From CAYLNK01 sp964384675 (GTDB lineage: Bacteria; Acidobacteriota; Thermoanaerobaculia; UBA5066), in NCBI GenBank assembly GCA_964384675.1, contig CAYLNK010000115.1:1-17652 (forward strand): 17,652 bases of DNA, written 5' to 3'. Position 1 is the first letter of the stretch, and every line of letters begins with the position of its first letter. Made by a program: the position numbers and the translations under genes. The notes under the pieces were generated by a model. It was not told where the DNA came from and ran no database searches. It saw nothing but the letters and a program-made list of their open reading frames with translations. Below are positions 7,302 through 14,258 of the stretch, one piece after another.

Positions 7302-7853
7302 CCGCGTAGCGTCGCAGCTTCCTTGCGGAGACCCGGTCGGTGCTCTGATAGCGCATCTCGGCCAGCCGTTCCGTCGTCCACTCGCCCGGTCCGAGGTGCC
7401 AGTGGTCGAGCAGCGCCTTTTCCGGCTCGGCCACCAGGACGTCACGCTCGTTGTACGGGAGCGTCGTGTAGCCGAAGAACGCGTCGCGCTTGAGGCTCCG
7501 GTAGTCGAAGACCCCGAACGGGTTCTCGAATCGACGCGGCGGGCGCGGCGTGACGCTGGTAAGCCAGACGACCCGTTCAGGAATCAGGCCGTGGGTGCCG
7601 AGAGCCCAGAGTCCGCTCAGGTAGGAAGGGCGGTACAGCTGATTCGCGAGCCTCGCGGGCGAGAGCGGACCCCGCCGATAGCGCTCGGCGAGCGTGTACC
7701 TGCCTCGCCGCAGCGCGACGATCTTCCCGGCCTTTCGAATCGGGAGAGCTGGACGAGGATCGAATCCCGTCCTTCGTCGAAGGCCTGCACCAGGAGCGCC
7801 AGGTCGAAGCACTCCAGGTTGCCGGTGAGGGCGACGAGCGCCCCGAGATTCAT
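7168..7853 (-). pseudogene. AbiEi-type antitoxin/regulator, frameshifted
   Basis: The ATG at 7853 opens MNLGALVALTGNLECFDLALLV followed by ILVQLSRF, a plausible winged-helix start. The rest of the family pattern continues in another frame from about 7733: RKAGKIVALRRGRYTLAERY, then the AbiEi core (LANQLYRPSYLSGLWALG, VFDYRSL, AEPEKALLDHWHL). Adding one base near 7733 would join them as LSR-x-RKAGKIVALRRGRY, matching the family's 'LsRL.k.GkiirLrrGrY' segment, so one base appears deleted. The alternative open frame begins at 7869 with residues unlike the family. After KLRRYA (about 7305) the family-like sequence stops and the frame runs to 7168 inside the toxin coding sequence, so the natural C-terminus is also lost. 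AbiEi proteins neutralise the toxin and repress their own promoter. A sequencing error could explain the frameshift alone. Confidence 0.75.
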
Positions 7854-7859
7854 TCGTGA

Positions 7860-7891
7860 AACAGAACATTCCTGTTAATCAATGTGAACAG
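7860..7891 (-). promoter_or_regulatory. Possible antitoxin operator: three AACAG/CTGTT half-sites
   Basis: Read on the + strand, AACAG (7860-7864), CTGTT (7872-7876) and AACAG (7887-7891) alternate in orientation with 7- and 10-base spacers. A second dyad, ACATT (7866-7870) / AATGT (7881-7885), overlaps them. The block is A/T-rich in a GC-rich region and lies directly upstream of the antitoxin ATG, where AbiEi-type antitoxins bind inverted repeats. No clear -35/-10 pair could be fixed. The remaining ~195 bases to the next gene (7892-8087) hold nothing I can identify. Confidence 0.4.
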
Positions 7892-8087
7892 ACTCGAGTC
7901 CTACGGCGCTCCCCGCCCCCTCGCGCCTCCGGCGGCTCGTCGTCCCGTCCGACCGGACGGCGCCGCGGAACGACCGCGGTCCCGGCACCCTCCCGCCCCG
8001 TGTGGCATCCTCGGGCGGCCCGATGACGAGCTCCCCGCCGGCGCGAGCGGTCCCCCGCGCCACGACCCGATCGCGAGAGGGCGGGGC

Positions 8088-9434
8088 GTGACGGCCCGCC
8101 GGTCGCTCCTCGTCGTGGACGACGACCGGCTCTTCGGCGAGGCGGTCCGGGAGGACCTCGAGGCGCCCGGGCTGGAGGTCGTGCTCGCCCGTTCCCTGGC
8201 CGACGCCCTCCCCCTCTGCCGCGAGAGGCCCTTCGACGTGGTGCTCCTCGACCAGCAGCTGCCGGACGGAGCCGGCGCGGACCTCTGCCCCGAGATCCTC
8301 GCGACGAACGAGCGGGCGAAGGTCGTCTTCGCGACCGCGTACCCGAGCTTCGGAAACGTCGTCGAGGCGCTGCGAAGAGGGGCCGTCGACTACCTCTCCA
8401 AGCCGTGCGACCCGCGGCAGGTCCGGCTGGTGGTGGAGCGCTGCCTCTCCACGCTCGACCTGGAGCGCGCCTGCGGGATGACTCGCCGCCGCAAGGCGGA
8501 CGAGGCGGGCGGCGCCGTGCTGATCGGCTCGGACACCACCCTCGCGGAGGTGGCGGTCGTGGTCGACGCGGCCGCCGCGACCGACGCCACGGTCCTCGTC
8601 ACGGGCGAGACGGGCACCGGGAAGGGGCTCGTGGCGCGGGCGATCCACTACCGGAGCGCGAGGCGGGACCACGAGCTCGTCGCGGTGAACTGCGCCGCGT
8701 TGCCCGAGAGCCTCGTCGAGGCGGAGCTGTTCGGCCACGAGAGGGGCGCCTTCACGGGGGCGGCGGCCTCCCGCGAAGGTCTCTTCGAGATGGCCGAAGG
8801 GGGGACGCTCTTCCTGGACGAGATCGCGGAGATGACGCCGGCCCTGCAGACGCGCCTGCTCCAGGTGCTGGAGGAGAAGACCGTCCGGCGCGTCGGGGGC
8901 CGGACGCCGCGCCGCGTCGACTTCCGGCTGATCGCGGCCACGAACGCGGACCTCGGCTCCGCCGTGACCGAGCGGAGGTTCCGGAGCGACCTCTACTACC
9001 GGCTCGACGTGATCCGGATCGAGCTGCCGCCCCTCCGGCAGCGCCGGACGGACATCCCCGCCCTGGCCAGGCACCTGCTCCGGGGGCTGGGCGCGGAGGA
9101 GTCGCTCCCGGAGTCCGAGCTCTCGAGGCTGTCGGCCTACGACTGGCCCGGGAACGTCCGCGAGCTGCGCAACGTCCTGGAGCGCACCGTGCTCCTCCAC
9201 CGCGGCCCCGGTCCCCTGATGCCGTCCCGCTTCCTGCCGAGCGGCTCGGCGCCCGCGTCCGCCGCCGGGCCGGACCAGACGGCGGCATCCGGACTCCCCC
9301 TCGCCGAGGTCGAGGCCCGCCACATCGCGGCGGAGCTGGCGCGCCTCGGCGGGAACCTCACGCGCGCGGCGCGGTCCCTCGGCATCTCCGTCTCCACGCT
9401 CCGGCGCAAGGTGAGCGAGACCGCTCCAAAGTAG
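8088..9434 (+). CDS. NtrC-family sigma-54-dependent response regulator
   Basis: This 448-residue protein has the full three-domain order. The receiver (~5-120) has acidic D11/D12, phospho-acceptor D55 in LLDQQLPD, T83 and K105 in YLSKP. The AAA+ domain (~140-375) has Walker A GETGTGKG (173-180), an intact GAFTGA loop (220-225) that contacts sigma-54, Walker B LFLDEI (241-246) and the WPGNVREL motif near 353-360. The C-terminal Fis-type helix-turn-helix is at ~405-443 (GNLTRAARSLGISVSTLRRK). It is an enhancer-binding activator of sigma-54 promoters, switched by phosphorylation. The GTG at 8088 is preferred over an open stretch back to 7884 because GAGAGG (8075-8080) sits 7 bases upstream and the receiver fold begins at once. 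Two kinases downstream are candidate partners. Confidence 0.93.
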   Translation: MTARRSLLVVDDDRLFGEAVREDLEAPGLEVVLARSLADALPLCRERPFDVVLLDQQLPDGAGADLCPEILATNERAKVVFATAYPSFGNVVEALRRGAVDYLSKPCDPRQVRLVVERCLSTLDLERACGMTRRRKADEAGGAVLIGSDTTLAEVAVVVDAAAATDATVLVTGETGTGKGLVARAIHYRSARRDHELVAVNCAALPESLVEAELFGHERGAFTGAAASREGLFEMAEGGTLFLDEIAEMTPALQTRLLQVLEEKTVRRVGGRTPRRVDFRLIAATNADLGSAVTERRFRSDLYYRLDVIRIELPPLRQRRTDIPALARHLLRGLGAEESLPESELSRLSAYDWPGNVRELRNVLERTVLLHRGPGPLMPSRFLPSGSAPASAAGPDQTAASGLPLAEVEARHIAAELARLGGNLTRAARSLGISVSTLRRKVSETAPK

Positions 9435-9524
9435 GCGAGCCGGCCGGGATCACCCGGTCGTTTCGATCGGGCTGGCCGGGTTCGCCGCGGGGCTGAGTCG
9501 CGTCGAGCCGCTGAAACAGAGGCC

Positions 9525-9541
9525 CGAGCCTCGGTGGCTCG
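9525..9541 (+). other. Short perfect inverted repeat upstream of the REC-DUF4388 gene
   Basis: CGAGCC (9525-9530) and GGCTCG (9536-9541) form a 6-base stem with a 5-base loop, ending two bases before the sigma-54-like site. It could be a protein-binding dyad or a weak hairpin after the activator gene. There is no T-run. Confidence 0.3.
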
Positions 9542-9543
9542 CG

Positions 9544-9559
9544 TGGCACGTCGCGTGCA
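9544..9559 (+). promoter_or_regulatory. Sigma-54-like -24/-12 promoter
   Basis: TGGCACGTCGCGTGCA matches the TGGCACG-N4-TTGCA consensus at 11 of 12 defined positions (one T replaced by G), with GG and GC at the required spacing. It follows an NtrC-family activator gene. The -12 GC falls at 9557-9558, so transcription would start near 9570, only a couple of bases before the GTG at 9572. The message would be nearly leaderless, which weakens the call. The core is also a GCACG-TCG-CGTGC dyad, so an operator is an alternative. Confidence 0.45.
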
Positions 9560-9571
9560 GCTCCGGCGCGC

Positions 9572-10735
9572 GTGGAGCAGGCCCCGCGCACCATCCTCAT
9601 CGTGGACGACGAGAAGCTCTTCACGCAGAGCCTCTCCGAGGGGCTCCAGGCGCTCGATCCGTCCCTGCAGGTCCTCACGGCGGAGAACGGTCTCGTCGCG
9701 AGCCGGTATCTCGAGCGGGAGCGGGTCGACCTGGTGCTCACCGATCTGAAGATGCCGGTCATGGACGGCTTCGAGCTCCTGGCCAGCATGAGCCGCCGCT
9801 TCGCGTCGGTCCCGGTGCTGGTCATGACGGCGTTCGGGACGCCCGAGGTGGGCGGACGGCTGCGCGAGCTGGGCGTCGACGGCTTCGTCGAGAAGCCCGT
9901 CGACTTCCGGTCCCTCGCCGCGAGGATCGAGGGGGAGCTGTCGGCGGGCGCTCGTGGCTACGTCCGCGGCATCGGCCTCCCGACCTTCCTCCAGGTGCTG
10001 GCCCTGGAGAAGAAGAGCTGCTCCCTGCACGTGACGGCCGGGGACCGCTCGGGCCAGCTCCACTTCGTGGGAGGGGTCCTCTGGGACGCGGAGACCGGCG
10101 ACCTCGCCGGCGAGGAGGCCGCCCAGGAGATCGTGAGGTGGGAGGGCGCCGCCATCGAGATCCTCGGGGGGCACGGCGCGCACACGCGCCGCGTGGCGCA
10201 CTCGGTGGAGCACCTGCTGCTGGAGAGCTTCCGGGTCGAGGACGAGAGGCGCGCGCGGGCGTCGCGCGCGAGGAACGAAGAAGAGGAGACGGGGGATTCG
10301 CTCCCGTCCACGGAAACCGATCGGTCGAAGGAGGACAACGACATGTCAGCAACGGAAAAGCTCAAGGAGCTCACGGCGCTCGAAGGGTTCGCGGGGGCCG
10401 GCGTCTTCACCCCGACGGGCGAGCCGCTCGCCGTCGTCAGCGCGGGGACGGGCTTCTCGAAGGAGATCGGCATCCTGGCGAACAACGTCCTGATGAACGC
10501 CCAGAAGGCCTCTCTCGAGATGGGCTCGGGACGGGGCCAGCAGGTGCACGTCGAGGCCGAGAAGGCGCACTTCCTGGTCCGCTGCCTGAACGAGGGGAAC
10601 GACCCGCTGAAGTCCCAGCCCGGGAAGGCCCACATCCACCTCGTGCTGGCGCTCTCGGGCGACAGCCAGATCGGCTTCGCGAAGATGAAGGTCAGCTCGA
10701 CGATCGACAAGCTCGGCGAGGACTTCCGCCTCTGA
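9572..10735 (+). CDS. Response regulator: REC, DUF4388 and Roadblock/LC7 domains
   Basis: This 387-residue protein has three parts. The receiver (1-122) has D12/D13, phospho-acceptor D58 in LTDLKMPVMDGFELL, T86 and K108. A DUF4388-like domain follows (~130-225: LPTFLQVLALEKKSCSLHV, then GQLHFVGGVLWDAETGDLAG). After a charged linker (226-257) comes a Roadblock/LC7-type domain (258-387). DUF4388 is common in two-component and gliding-type regulators. Roadblock proteins such as MglB act on Ras-like GTPases; no GTPase gene is in the window. The GTG at 9572 is the only start that preserves the receiver's first strand. The Roadblock part has its own ATG and an ideal ribosome-binding site inside this frame, so this may be a fusion of two genes or a gene with two products. 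Confidence 0.88.
   Translation: MEQAPRTILIVDDEKLFTQSLSEGLQALDPSLQVLTAENGLVASRYLERERVDLVLTDLKMPVMDGFELLASMSRRFASVPVLVMTAFGTPEVGGRLRELGVDGFVEKPVDFRSLAARIEGELSAGARGYVRGIGLPTFLQVLALEKKSCSLHVTAGDRSGQLHFVGGVLWDAETGDLAGEEAAQEIVRWEGAAIEILGGHGAHTRRVAHSVEHLLLESFRVEDERRARASRARNEEEETGDSLPSTETDRSKEDNDMSATEKLKELTALEGFAGAGVFTPTGEPLAVVSAGTGFSKEIGILANNVLMNAQKASLEMGSGRGQQVHVEAEKAHFLVRCLNEGNDPLKSQPGKAHIHLVLALSGDSQIGFAKMKVSSTIDKLGEDFRL
10328..10334 (+). promoter_or_regulatory. Internal Shine-Dalgarno sequence AAGGAGG
   Basis: A perfect AAGGAGG lies 8 bases before the in-frame ATG at 10343, inside the REC-DUF4388-Roadblock reading frame. It is the strongest ribosome-binding site I noticed in the window, and it sits in the interdomain linker. 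Confidence 0.75.
10343..10735 (+). CDS. Stand-alone Roadblock/LC7 product from an internal start
   Basis: From the ATG at 10343 the frame gives a compact 130-residue protein (MSATEKLKELTALEGFAGAG, with GVFTPTGEPLAVVSAG next). This is the size and pattern of free-standing bacterial Roadblock proteins. It is in the same frame as the larger protein, so both can be made: one fused to REC-DUF4388 and one free. Free Roadblock domains dimerise, and the free form could pair with or compete with the fused form. Whether it is made is inferred only from the Shine-Dalgarno sequence and the domain boundary. Confidence 0.6.
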   Translation: MSATEKLKELTALEGFAGAGVFTPTGEPLAVVSAGTGFSKEIGILANNVLMNAQKASLEMGSGRGQQVHVEAEKAHFLVRCLNEGNDPLKSQPGKAHIHLVLALSGDSQIGFAKMKVSSTIDKLGEDFRL

Positions 10736-10742
10736 GCGGCCG

Positions 10743-10781
10743 GGACGCGGATCCGCCGTGCAGTGCGGCGGATCCGCGTCC
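10743..10781 (+). terminator. Perfect 16-bp stem, 7-base loop hairpin
   Basis: GGACGCGGATCCGCCG (10743-10758) is the exact complement of CGGCGGATCCGCGTCC (10766-10781), with loop TGCAGTG. It begins 7 bases after the Roadblock stop and ends 4 bases before the GGAGG that serves the kinase gene. No T-run follows, so it is not a standard intrinsic terminator. It may be a U-less terminator, a stability or processing element, or a device that lowers kinase translation relative to the upstream genes. Confidence 0.6.
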
Positions 10782-10796
10782 GCGCGGAGGCATAGG

Positions 10797-13193
10797 ATGG
10801 ACGTCATGTCCGAACCGGCGCCTTCGGCGTCGTGGCTGGATCCTCCGGCCGCGCCCTCGGCCGGCGACGAGCGCTTCCGGCTCCTCGCGGACGCCGCGCC
10901 CGTGCTCGTCTGGGTGGCCGGCCTGGACGGCCGCTGCAACCACTTCAATCGCGGCTGGCTCGAGTTCCGCGGCCGCACGATGGAGGAGGAGCGCGGCGAC
11001 GGGTGGGCGGAGGGCGTCCACCCCGCCGACCTCGAGTCGTGCGTGAGCGGCTACCGGGCGGCGTTCGCCCGGAGGGTGCCCTTCGAGCTGCGCTACCGCC
11101 TGCGCCGCGCGGACGGTGTGTTTCGCTGGATCCTCGACCGCGGGGTCCCCGTCTTCGGGGAGGGCGGCGCTTTCGAGGGCTACGTCGGCGCCTGCATCGA
11201 CGTCACCGAGATCGAGGAGACCCGGGCGCACCTGACGCGCCAGCGAGCGCTGGCGCTCGATCTCGCGGCGGCGCCGTCGCTCGAGGCGGCCGCGGACCGC
11301 ATCCTGGAGAGTCTCCTCGCCCTGGACGGCGTGAGGGGCGGCGTCCTGTGCCGGCAGGAGGCCGGGAGCGGCAGGCTCCGGTGCTTCCGCCAGATGGGCC
11401 TCACCCTGGACCTCTCCGGCTGCACCTGCCCGATCCGATCCGGCAGCGGCGAGCCGGAGTGGACGGACGATCCGGCGGGCTTGCGGAGCCCCTGCCACGC
11501 GTCCCCGGAAGGGTACCGGTGCGACATGCGCGTGCCGATCCTCCTCGAAGGCGCGGAGCTCGCCTCGGTCTCGGTCTTCGCGGTCCGGACGGTCCTGCCC
11601 GCTTCGAGCCGCGACGCCGCGCTCGCCCTCGTCGCGCAGGTGGGCGCGGCGCTCCAGCGGGTGGAGGCGCAGGACGCGCTCCGCCGGAGCGAGCACCGGT
11701 ACCGGGCGCTCGTCGCGCAGTGCCCCGAGGGGATCTTCCTCTACGACCCGGAGACCGGCTGCCTGCAGCAGGTGAACCGCATGGCGTGCCAGCTGCTCGG
11801 CTACTCCGAGCGGGAGATGCTCGGCATGCGCCTGGAGGAGTTCGTGGTCGGCCACGACGGCCTGGTCGGGGCGGCCGTCGAGACGTCCGCCGAGCGGCTC
11901 GGGTCCGCCGTCTACCGGCGCCGCGACGGCACGCTCCTCGACGTCGAGCTCACCGCCGCGCCCGTCCAGTACCGCGCCTCCTCGCTCGTCCAGGTCTACT
12001 TCCGGGACGTCACCGACAGGAACCGGTCGCGCGCGGCGCTCGATCGGGTCACCCGACGCAACGAGATGATCCTGGAGAGCGCCGGGGAGGGGATCCTCGG
12101 GATCGACCACGAGGGGTACCACACGTTCGTGAACCCGGCCGCAGCCCGGTTGCTGGGCTGGGCGGCCGAGGAGCTGATCGGGAAGAAGACCCATGGCACG
12201 TGGCACCACTCGCGGCGCGACGGCACGCCCTACCCCGAGTCCGAGTGCCCCGTCTATGCGGCGCTGAGGGACGGCGTCACCCGGCGCGTCCGGTCGGAGG
12301 CCTTCTGGCGCCGGGACGGCTCGAGCTTCGCCGTCGAGTACGTCTCGACCCCGATCCGCAACGGCCCGCAGCCGGCGGGCGCGGTCGTGGTCTTCCGGGA
12401 CGTCTCGCGCGAGGAGCGGCTGGAGTCGATCGCCGAGGCCGTGGAGACGATGAACAGCCTGGGCTACGTCTTCTCCACGGTTCGCCACGAGCTGGGCAAC
12501 CCGATCAACTCGGTCAAGATGGCCCTCTCGGTCCTCCGCCAGAGCGTGCGCCGGCTTCCCGCCGAGTCCGTCGAGAGCTACCTCGACCGGTCCCTTTCTG
12601 AGCTGGGGCGCGTGGAGGACCTCCTCTCGTCGCTCAAGAGCTTCAGCCTGTACGAGGACGTGCAGGTGCGCGTCGTCGACCTGGCCGATCTGGTGTCGGG
12701 CTTCGCCGCTCTGGTACGACCCGACTTCGAGCGTCGCGGCGTCGATCTCGCGCTGGGTCCCTCCGGCTCCGGCTGCGCCGCGTGGGTCGATCCCCGCGCC
12801 CTGAAGCAGGTGCTCCTGAACCTGCTCGCGAACTCGGCCGACGCGCTCGAGGGACGTCCCGGGGCCCGGATCACCCTGTCGACGTTCTCGGACGAGGGGC
12901 TGGCGGGCGTCGTCGTGGCGGACAACGGCCCGGGCCTGCCCGAGGAAGTCCGGAGCCACATGTTCAAGCCGTTCATCACGACGAAGCCCGAGGGGACGGG
13001 TCTCGGCCTGGTGATCGCCAAGAAGATGGTCACGCGCATGGAGGGCACGATCGAGATCGACACCGGCGAGAGCGTGGGCACGCGGGTCACCCTCACGTTC
13101 CGGTCCGAGACCTCGGAGGCTTCGGGGACCTACCGCGCGCCATCCCGCCCGGGAATTGCCAATCCGAGGGGGGATCGGGAGAACGCCCGGTGA
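10797..13193 (+). CDS. Soluble multi-sensor histidine kinase (PAS-GAF-PAS-PAS)
   Basis: This 798-residue protein has no signal peptide or membrane segment, so sensing is cytosolic. In order: PAS (~25-145), GAF (~150-290), PAS (~295-410) and PAS (~415-545). The phospho-acceptor helix follows, with H564 in VRHELGNPINSVK. The ATPase domain has an N-box (LNLLANSADALEG, ~674-686), a G1 box DNGPGLP (~709-715), FKPFITTK and a G2 box GTGLGL (~734-739). The GAF domain carries four cysteines (C209, C211, C233, C242) that might bind a metal or cofactor. The ATG at 10797 is preferred because GGAGG (10786-10790) lies 6 bases upstream; a second ATG at 10806 is possible. No receiver or phosphotransfer domain is attached, so it must pass phosphate to a separate protein, probably one of the two upstream regulators. 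Confidence 0.93.
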   Translation: MDVMSEPAPSASWLDPPAAPSAGDERFRLLADAAPVLVWVAGLDGRCNHFNRGWLEFRGRTMEEERGDGWAEGVHPADLESCVSGYRAAFARRVPFELRYRLRRADGVFRWILDRGVPVFGEGGAFEGYVGACIDVTEIEETRAHLTRQRALALDLAAAPSLEAAADRILESLLALDGVRGGVLCRQEAGSGRLRCFRQMGLTLDLSGCTCPIRSGSGEPEWTDDPAGLRSPCHASPEGYRCDMRVPILLEGAELASVSVFAVRTVLPASSRDAALALVAQVGAALQRVEAQDALRRSEHRYRALVAQCPEGIFLYDPETGCLQQVNRMACQLLGYSEREMLGMRLEEFVVGHDGLVGAAVETSAERLGSAVYRRRDGTLLDVELTAAPVQYRASSLVQVYFRDVTDRNRSRAALDRVTRRNEMILESAGEGILGIDHEGYHTFVNPAAARLLGWAAEELIGKKTHGTWHHSRRDGTPYPESECPVYAALRDGVTRRVRSEAFWRRDGSSFAVEYVSTPIRNGPQPAGAVVVFRDVSREERLESIAEAVETMNSLGYVFSTVRHELGNPINSVKMALSVLRQSVRRLPAESVESYLDRSLSELGRVEDLLSSLKSFSLYEDVQVRVVDLADLVSGFAALVRPDFERRGVDLALGPSGSGCAAWVDPRALKQVLLNLLANSADALEGRPGARITLSTFSDEGLAGVVVADNGPGLPEEVRSHMFKPFITTKPEGTGLGLVIAKKMVTRMEGTIEIDTGESVGTRVTLTFRSETSEASGTYRAPSRPGIANPRGDRENAR

Positions 13194-14236
13194 CGGACGG
13201 CGAGGCCGGCGCCGGCCGGCCGGCGCCGACGCGCGCGCCGGTGGAGACCGGACCGGAGGACGAGGCCCGGCTGTCGGTGGCGCTCCGGAACCTGCAGCCC
13301 GGGCTCGTCGTGGTGGACGTCGAGGCGCGCCGCACGATCCTCGCCAACGACGGGGCGCTCGAGGCCTTCGGCGGCCGCCCGGACTTCGCCTGGGTCGAGG
13401 CGAATCTCCTGACCCCGCCGATCGGCACGCCGGGGACGCTGGCGCTCGACGGGCGCCTGATCGGCTACTCCGTCTACGGCGACGGGCCGCTGCGGCTGGT
13501 CTTCTGCCGGGACATCACCGAGACGCAGCGCCGCAAGTCCCTGGCGGCGGCGAGCGAGACCGCCGCGCTCTTCGACGAGCTCTTCATGGCGATCCGGCAC
13601 GAGGTGGGGAACCCGCTGAACTCGGCCAAGACCGCCCTGTCGGTCCTGCGGATGAACCTGTCGCGCCTCTCGGACGAGGCCGTGGCGGCGGGCATCGACC
13701 AGATCATGGAGGAGCTCCTCCGCGTCGAGAACCTCCTTCGCCTCCTCAAGACCTTCGTCGCCTCGGCACCGCTCGACTCCACCGCGGTCGACGTGGCGGC
13801 GCTCCTCGACGAAGTCGCCGCGACGGCGGGACCGGACCTGTGGTCCCGGAAGATCGTGCTCGGCGTCTCGGTCGGTCCGGCGGCGAGGTCGGTCCGGGCG
13901 GACGGGGAGGCGCTCAGCCAGGTCCTCCTCGCCCTCGTCTCCAACGCCGCGGAGGCGGCCGCCGGACGGCCGGACGCCTCGATCACGCTGGAGGCCCGCC
14001 GGCGCGGCGGCGTCGTCCAGATCGTCGTGTCGGACAACGGGCGAGGCATGTCGGACCGCGTCCGGCGGAACGCGTTCACACCGCTCTTCCGCACCGCCTC
14101 GGGGCGGCTCGGTTTCGGCCTCGCGACCGCGCGGGCCCTCCTCACCCGGATGGAAGGGACCATCGAGCTCGCGAGCGTGGAGGGAGCGGGTACGGTCGCG
14201 ACCGTCACGCTCCCGGCGCCCGAGGCCGGGACGTGA
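13190..14236 (+). CDS. Short histidine kinase, paralogue of the upstream kinase
   Basis: This 348-residue protein starts at GTG 13190, overlapping the previous stop as GTGA, so the two are translationally coupled. A reduced PAS-like region (~25-105) precedes the phospho-acceptor helix with H137 in IRHEVGNPLNSAKTALSVLR. That is nearly the same block as in the upstream kinase (VRHELGNPINSVKMALSVLR), so the pair probably arose by duplication. The ATPase domain has an N-box (LVSNAAEAAAG, ~250) and D282 in DNGRGM. Its G2 box reads GRLGFGLA instead of G-T-G-L-G-L, and its F box is TPLFRTASG, so ATP-lid contacts may be weakened. The two kinases could form heterodimers, or one could regulate the other. 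It converges on the protease gene with a 22-base gap. Confidence 0.9.
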   Translation: MTDGEAGAGRPAPTRAPVETGPEDEARLSVALRNLQPGLVVVDVEARRTILANDGALEAFGGRPDFAWVEANLLTPPIGTPGTLALDGRLIGYSVYGDGPLRLVFCRDITETQRRKSLAAASETAALFDELFMAIRHEVGNPLNSAKTALSVLRMNLSRLSDEAVAAGIDQIMEELLRVENLLRLLKTFVASAPLDSTAVDVAALLDEVAATAGPDLWSRKIVLGVSVGPAARSVRADGEALSQVLLALVSNAAEAAAGRPDASITLEARRRGGVVQIVVSDNGRGMSDRVRRNAFTPLFRTASGRLGFGLATARALLTRMEGTIELASVEGAGTVATVTLPAPEAGT

Positions 14237-14258
14237 GGCGCGGCCGACCGTTCGCCGC

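Noticed and set aside
7980..8030. Sigma-54-like TGGCATCCTCGGGC upstream of the NtrC-family gene
   Set aside because: The spacing between GG and GC is one base too short for the -24/-12 consensus.
7884..8087. N-terminal extension of the NtrC-family regulator
   Set aside because: The 68 extra residues are Pro/Arg-rich without similarity to a receiver, and GTG 8088 has a good ribosome-binding site exactly where the receiver begins.
9452..9470. CCGGG-ATCA-CCCGG hairpin after the NtrC-family gene as a terminator
   Set aside because: The 5-base stem has no T-run, and such dyads are common by chance at this GC content.
10692..12959. 755-codon minus-strand frame opposite the large kinase
   Set aside because: It mirrors the codons of the kinase, has no recognisable domain, and contradicts the strong kinase motifs on the other strand.
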